From Nemophila menziesii (Eukaryota > Streptophyta > Magnoliopsida > Boraginales > Hydrophyllaceae), in assembly GCA_029959085.1 (NCBI GenBank), contig JARWIR010000002.1, positions 34,249,733-34,313,732 of the forward strand: 64,000 nt of DNA, written 5' to 3'. This document shows, piece after piece, positions 60,985 to 64,000 of this stretch; within the stretch, counting starts at the first letter, position 1, and the number at the start of each line of letters is the position of its first letter. Both the position numbers and the translations under genes were made by a program. The notes under the pieces were generated by a model. It made no database searches. It saw only the letters and a program-made list of their open reading frames with translations, and had not been told where the DNA came from.

Positions 60985-61038
60985 ATTGATGGATTTACTT
61001 TGACACCTTTTGAAACAATTTATTTATTGAAAGATCAG
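60985..61038 (+). pseudogene. Captured short exon, unrecognised
   Basis: Bordered by ttacag and gttaag; reads IDGFTLTPFETIYLLKDQ. In frame and splice-competent, but it does not match the cyclin B exon next to it. Source unknown. Confidence 0.35.
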
Positions 61039-61085
61039 GTTAAGCTAAATACCAATACTTCATTTATATATTTCATTTATATATA

Positions 61086-61121
<36 letters not shown>

Positions 61122-61179
61122 AATTAAATTAAATCAATTAAGTGAATTGATTATTAATTTACGATTTTATGTATTGCAG

Positions 61180-61317
61180 ATTTCTAGCTTAGTGCAGCCA
61201 GATTATATGGCAAAGCAATCAGATCTAAATGAACAGATGAGGTGTATTCTAATCGATTGGCTAATTGAGATTTATTACAAATTTAAAGTAATGGAAGAGA
61301 CGTTATATTTAATATGA
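61180..61317 (+). pseudogene. Captured cyclin B fragment
   Basis: After a ttgcag acceptor: VQPDYMAKQSDLNEQMRCIL, IDWLIEIYYKFKVMEETLYL, I and then a TGA. MRxILIDWLIEVHYKFxLMEETLYL is the start of the cyclin N-terminal box of B2-type mitotic cyclins, which bind CDKs. The MRAIL Arg and the DWLIE core are kept. The piece ends where NLIDRFL should follow, so it is only about one exon and not functional. Confidence 0.85.
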
Positions 61318-62499
61318 TGGTCTGGATCATATAAAAGTGGCAATTTATATCTCATCCGAGAAACTTAGGATCACATAAAGGCGGTCGCTAGCTTGATAGA
61401 TATAATATATATGGTGGTTCAGGAATGTGAGGATGTTTTACACTTCTTTCTACAATATATAGCGTTAGATATATAGGACTTCAAAATTTAATCTTGAATT
61501 CATAAATTGCATGTATGGTATTATTGAAAATAAAGTACAGCATCGTGAACAAGTTTATGAACTATTAACAATTTAGTAATTGAAGATAGTCTTTCATGCT
61601 TCATTCCATAAGGATATGGTGTAAAGGTATGACCTGAAGTTTCTAATAGTATTTATTGAAATATAGATTAGCCATATAGATATAATATGCCTCTACACTA
61701 ATATTAGGTGCATACATGAAAGGGAGTTGACAAATTTATAAATCAGACAAGAATGTCAAGTGCTTGCAATTTGTCATAAATATAGTAGCATGCAGGTAGA
61801 TGGTCACTCTATGTACATTGAACTCAAAGTGTTTGCAATTGATTGAATATTTTCAGTTTTTTCCTTTTTAAGAATAGGAGATATCAGTAGGAAAAGAATA
61901 TATGTCAGTAAAAGTAAAGGAGATAATCATTAAAAAGGAAAGATTGTTTGGAGCTAGAGTAAACTTGGGATTGATCAATAATTATGGAAATAATAAAGAA
62001 TTAATGGTATATTCTTGAAAAAAGTAGTGATATGCAATATAGTCAAATATGTACCTATACTTTAAAATGTAATGATTATAACCTTATTTTATTTAAAATA
62101 ACAATAATATGTGTAATATTAGAACAAATGGATGCTCTCTTTGTGTTATACAAGGACCTTGGTGCAATTAGTAATCCTTCTGCTATGTGATACAGCCAGA
62201 TACTCCTGTAACATCGGTATATTTATCTATTTTGCGTAACACAAGGACTATTTCGTATTCCTATGAATTTTTTAATTGAAAAAATTAATACAAGGGACTT
62301 ATAGTGAAACTAACTAAAAAATATGAGGGGATATTTAGTTACTTTAATTAAGAATCGAAAGTTAGGGTCATATATTATCCCCCATGGTCAGTCTATTAGT
62401 GGAATGGTAGTAGGCCAGGCCAATCCTCTGGCCATACTAACATCTTTTCATATATTTTTAAATCGTTTCTCTCAACTTATAATTTTTTTATCTATACAG

Positions 62500-62811
62500 T
62501 CACATAAAATATGAGAAGAAGGTACTTGATGTTGTTAATTTTAGTGAAGAAGAGGACGTGAAGTCTGGAAAGCTTGAAGCCTTGGTAGCTCTCATGTTTG
62601 GTCCCAACACTTCTGATGCACTTCTAAGGTTGATAATAATTATTTAAATTTATTCTCAAAATTAAAACGATACTTTTCCGTAACATTTATTTTTTCTCTT
62701 TAATAGTACAATAATATTTACCAGGATGGAGAAGGTGGAAGTGGATTTGCAGCGGCAACAGCTGCAGCTGGTGGTGGTGCTGGTGTATCTGGTTATGAAT
62801 TTAAATTTTGA
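62500..62811 (+). pseudogene. Captured 3' gene fragment, unrecognised
   Basis: Exon 62500-62628 after an acag acceptor reads KYEKKVLDVVNFSEEEDVKS, GKLEALVALMFGPNTSDALL, then a GT. A second exon from 62707 gives DGEGGSGFAAATAAAGGGAG, VSGYEFKF and a TGA at 62809. Acidic/helical followed by a Gly/Ala-rich end. Both read as real protein but I do not recognise the source. Confidence 0.4.
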
Positions 62812-63014
62812 GCTTCAATGGAAGAATGGAGGGTTAGGAAAGAAGATTTCTAATTGAAGCTCTTTGATAACGAGTTACATGATTTGTAATTACGGGAGTT
62901 TGTGACACATATTAATGAATATACAGTCTTTGTATAGTTTTATTATATCTTAACTTCTCAACGTGGCAACTCAAAGTAAGTAAAATTAAGATGAATTAGA
63001 TTTTTTTTTCCAAA

Positions 63015-63039
63015 GTGACTTCGCACGGGAAATATCTAG
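63015..63039 (+). other. Helitron 2 3' terminus
   Basis: gtgacttcgcac (weak hairpin), gggaaatat and CTAG before T. It aligns with 45045-45071 with a 2-bp loss in the hairpin loop. A (TA)n run of about 11 follows. Confidence 0.75.
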
Positions 63040-63594
63040 TATATATATATATATATATATATGATACTTGTTTTGTTATTATTTTCCACAGTTAATTTTA
63101 TCTGTCGATTTATTCACATACATAAATTAAGAAAATGTTTAATAATATTCGATTTTATAAATGTTCTTTTATTTATTACATATTTTTTTGATTGAAAAGG
63201 GTATATAATATAAATGCCAAAAATACTGGGTAAGAAACTGTGTTCCAAAAAAAGGTAAAGAACACCAATCCAATATATAACTTTTCCTTATTATTTATAT
63301 TTGACTAAAAAAATTTGAACCCTCAAATTTTTGTCTTTGGATACCTTATTTACAACCCATTAAACCCTACTCTATTTTTACAAAAAAACATCAATTTATA
63401 CACTATTGGTCAGTTAACTTCTTTCTTGTGTACTTCTTTACATTACTCTTTATCATTGTTTGAATTTTATATGAAATTGTAGTTTAACTTATGTTGTAAT
63501 TTTGTTTGATTAAAATTGATTTAGATCAGTTTAGTGTTATAACAAATTCCTAATTTCTATAAATAATTTGAAATTTATTATTTTTACTGTATTT

Positions 63595-64000
63595 TATATT
63601 GATGAACCAAGATAGTATTGAGTTGAGAAAGATTTTTTGACTTATTTTCTTTCTACAAATTTGATAATTATTGAATTTTAAGGGATAAATGAAGGATTTT
63701 TTTCAAAATATCATTGATTTTGCCAATGGTTAATCAATGATAATTTGTATGTTAATCGTACATAAACTGTGGTAAGTTTTAATTACCATTTTCAGGGTTA
63801 TAATTCAATTTTTACTACTTTTTTAATTTTATACTACTCTTATTATATACTCTATGTTGGAGTCATCCCCACATATAACACACTAGTGTACATGTTTTTT
63901 TTTCATTTACAACACTAGTTTTAAGTTTAGCTTCACTATGAGTACATCTTTAGTTTTTCTTTTTTGTTTTTTTCTTGTCATTGTGTAAGTTGATATACCT
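63595..64000. repeat. Start of composite unit U6
   Basis: Matches 1-406 almost base for base, including the acacactagtgtacatg segment (about 63880) that U5 lacks. Cut off by the window end. Confidence 0.9.

Larger units (their letters stand above)
57424..63039 (+). mobile_element. Helitron 2 (non-autonomous, captured gene pieces)
   Basis: Starts TCTATATTATATTTCGAA after an A (57423) and ends CTAG (63036-63039) before a T. It shares with Helitron 1 the first ~80 bp (cctacggtcctgattt, gtggtggccagg, palindrome 57484-57499) and the 3' end. Empty site in U4 at about 45540 (aagtatgaata/tatatgatac). Cargo: LCB1-B3 fusion, unknown 59401-59726, ClpB, an unknown exon, cyclin B and an unknown 3' gene. 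A small leader exon MVLVKAEK lies at 57726-57749. The stretches 57875-58186, 58848-59400, 60280-60984 and 61318-62499 hold introns or filler with no domain I recognise, apart from the MITE listed. Confidence 0.85.
46081..63594. repeat. Composite tandem unit U5 (fullest copy; carries SINE and Helitron 2)
   Basis: Order: front 46081-46742, foldback, DCL2 D-5a, spacer, DCL2 D-5b, spacer 49859-52861, block X, 53159-54660 (shorter than other units; the gap near 53638 removes the 6135-6200-type segment), SINE, DUF4283 remnant, block Y, microsatellite 56760-57000, Helitron 2, and unit end 63040-63594. Without the SINE and the Helitron it is about 11.4 kb. Stretches not listed separately are AT-rich repeats shared with U1-U4. 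Confidence 0.85.

Noticed and set aside
62323..62514. 63-aa plus-strand frame in Helitron 2
   Set aside because: No homology recognised; it crosses the acceptor of the following exon-like segment and is probably intron.

Overview
The window is AT-rich nuclear DNA of a flowering plant, probably a eudicot (species not determined). The evidence is a Ty1/copia retrotransposon primed by initiator tRNA-Met, fragments of plant genes with introns still in place (DCL2, organellar glycyl-tRNA synthetase, LCB1, B3, ClpB, FRIENDLY/CLU), a tRNA-derived SINE and two Helitrons. I see no intact host gene. Everything recognised is repeat, transposon or gene debris. All homology calls are from memory of the families; no search was run.

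Backbone: five head-to-tail copies of a composite unit, plus the start of a sixth. U1 is 1-8105, U2 8106-16016, U3 16017-23722, U4 23723-46080, U5 46081-63594 and U6 63595-64000. Once later insertions are removed the fullest copies are about 10.5-11.4 kb (U4, U5); U1-U3 are deleted versions of 7.7-8.1 kb. Unit order is: AT-rich front; a ~610-bp foldback; one or two truncated Dicer-like 2 fragments (end of RNase IIIb plus C-terminal dsRBD); ~3 kb of non-coding repeat with a variable G tract; a minus-strand exon-like block X; more AT-rich DNA; a minus-strand DUF4283/zinc-knuckle remnant with its own 5' block Y, a diverged relative of X; AT microsatellites. Seven DCL2 fragments are visible, all on the plus strand.

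Insertions into the array: (1) a 7.16-kb copia element on the minus strand in U4 (27853-35016), with 441-bp LTRs, TTATA target duplications, broken gag-pol and one intact extra ORF upstream of gag; (2) Helitron 1 in U4 (40411-45071), carrying pieces of a Nudix hydrolase, organellar GlyRS, DEAD-box helicase RH7, CLU/FRIENDLY and an unknown gene; (3) a SINE in U5 (54677-55196) with a perfect 16-bp target duplication and five tandem B-box modules; (4) Helitron 2 in U5 (57424-63039), carrying LCB1 fused to a B3 domain, ClpB, cyclin B and unknown exons. U4 and U5 lack each other's Helitron, so each supplies the empty site for the other.

The most unusual feature is a tandemly amplified, catalytically dead DCL2 segment whose first copies lie just downstream of a long hairpin. 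Some copies keep an open dsRBD-only frame. This could be a locus that makes small RNA or a decoy dsRBD, but nothing in the sequence proves expression.
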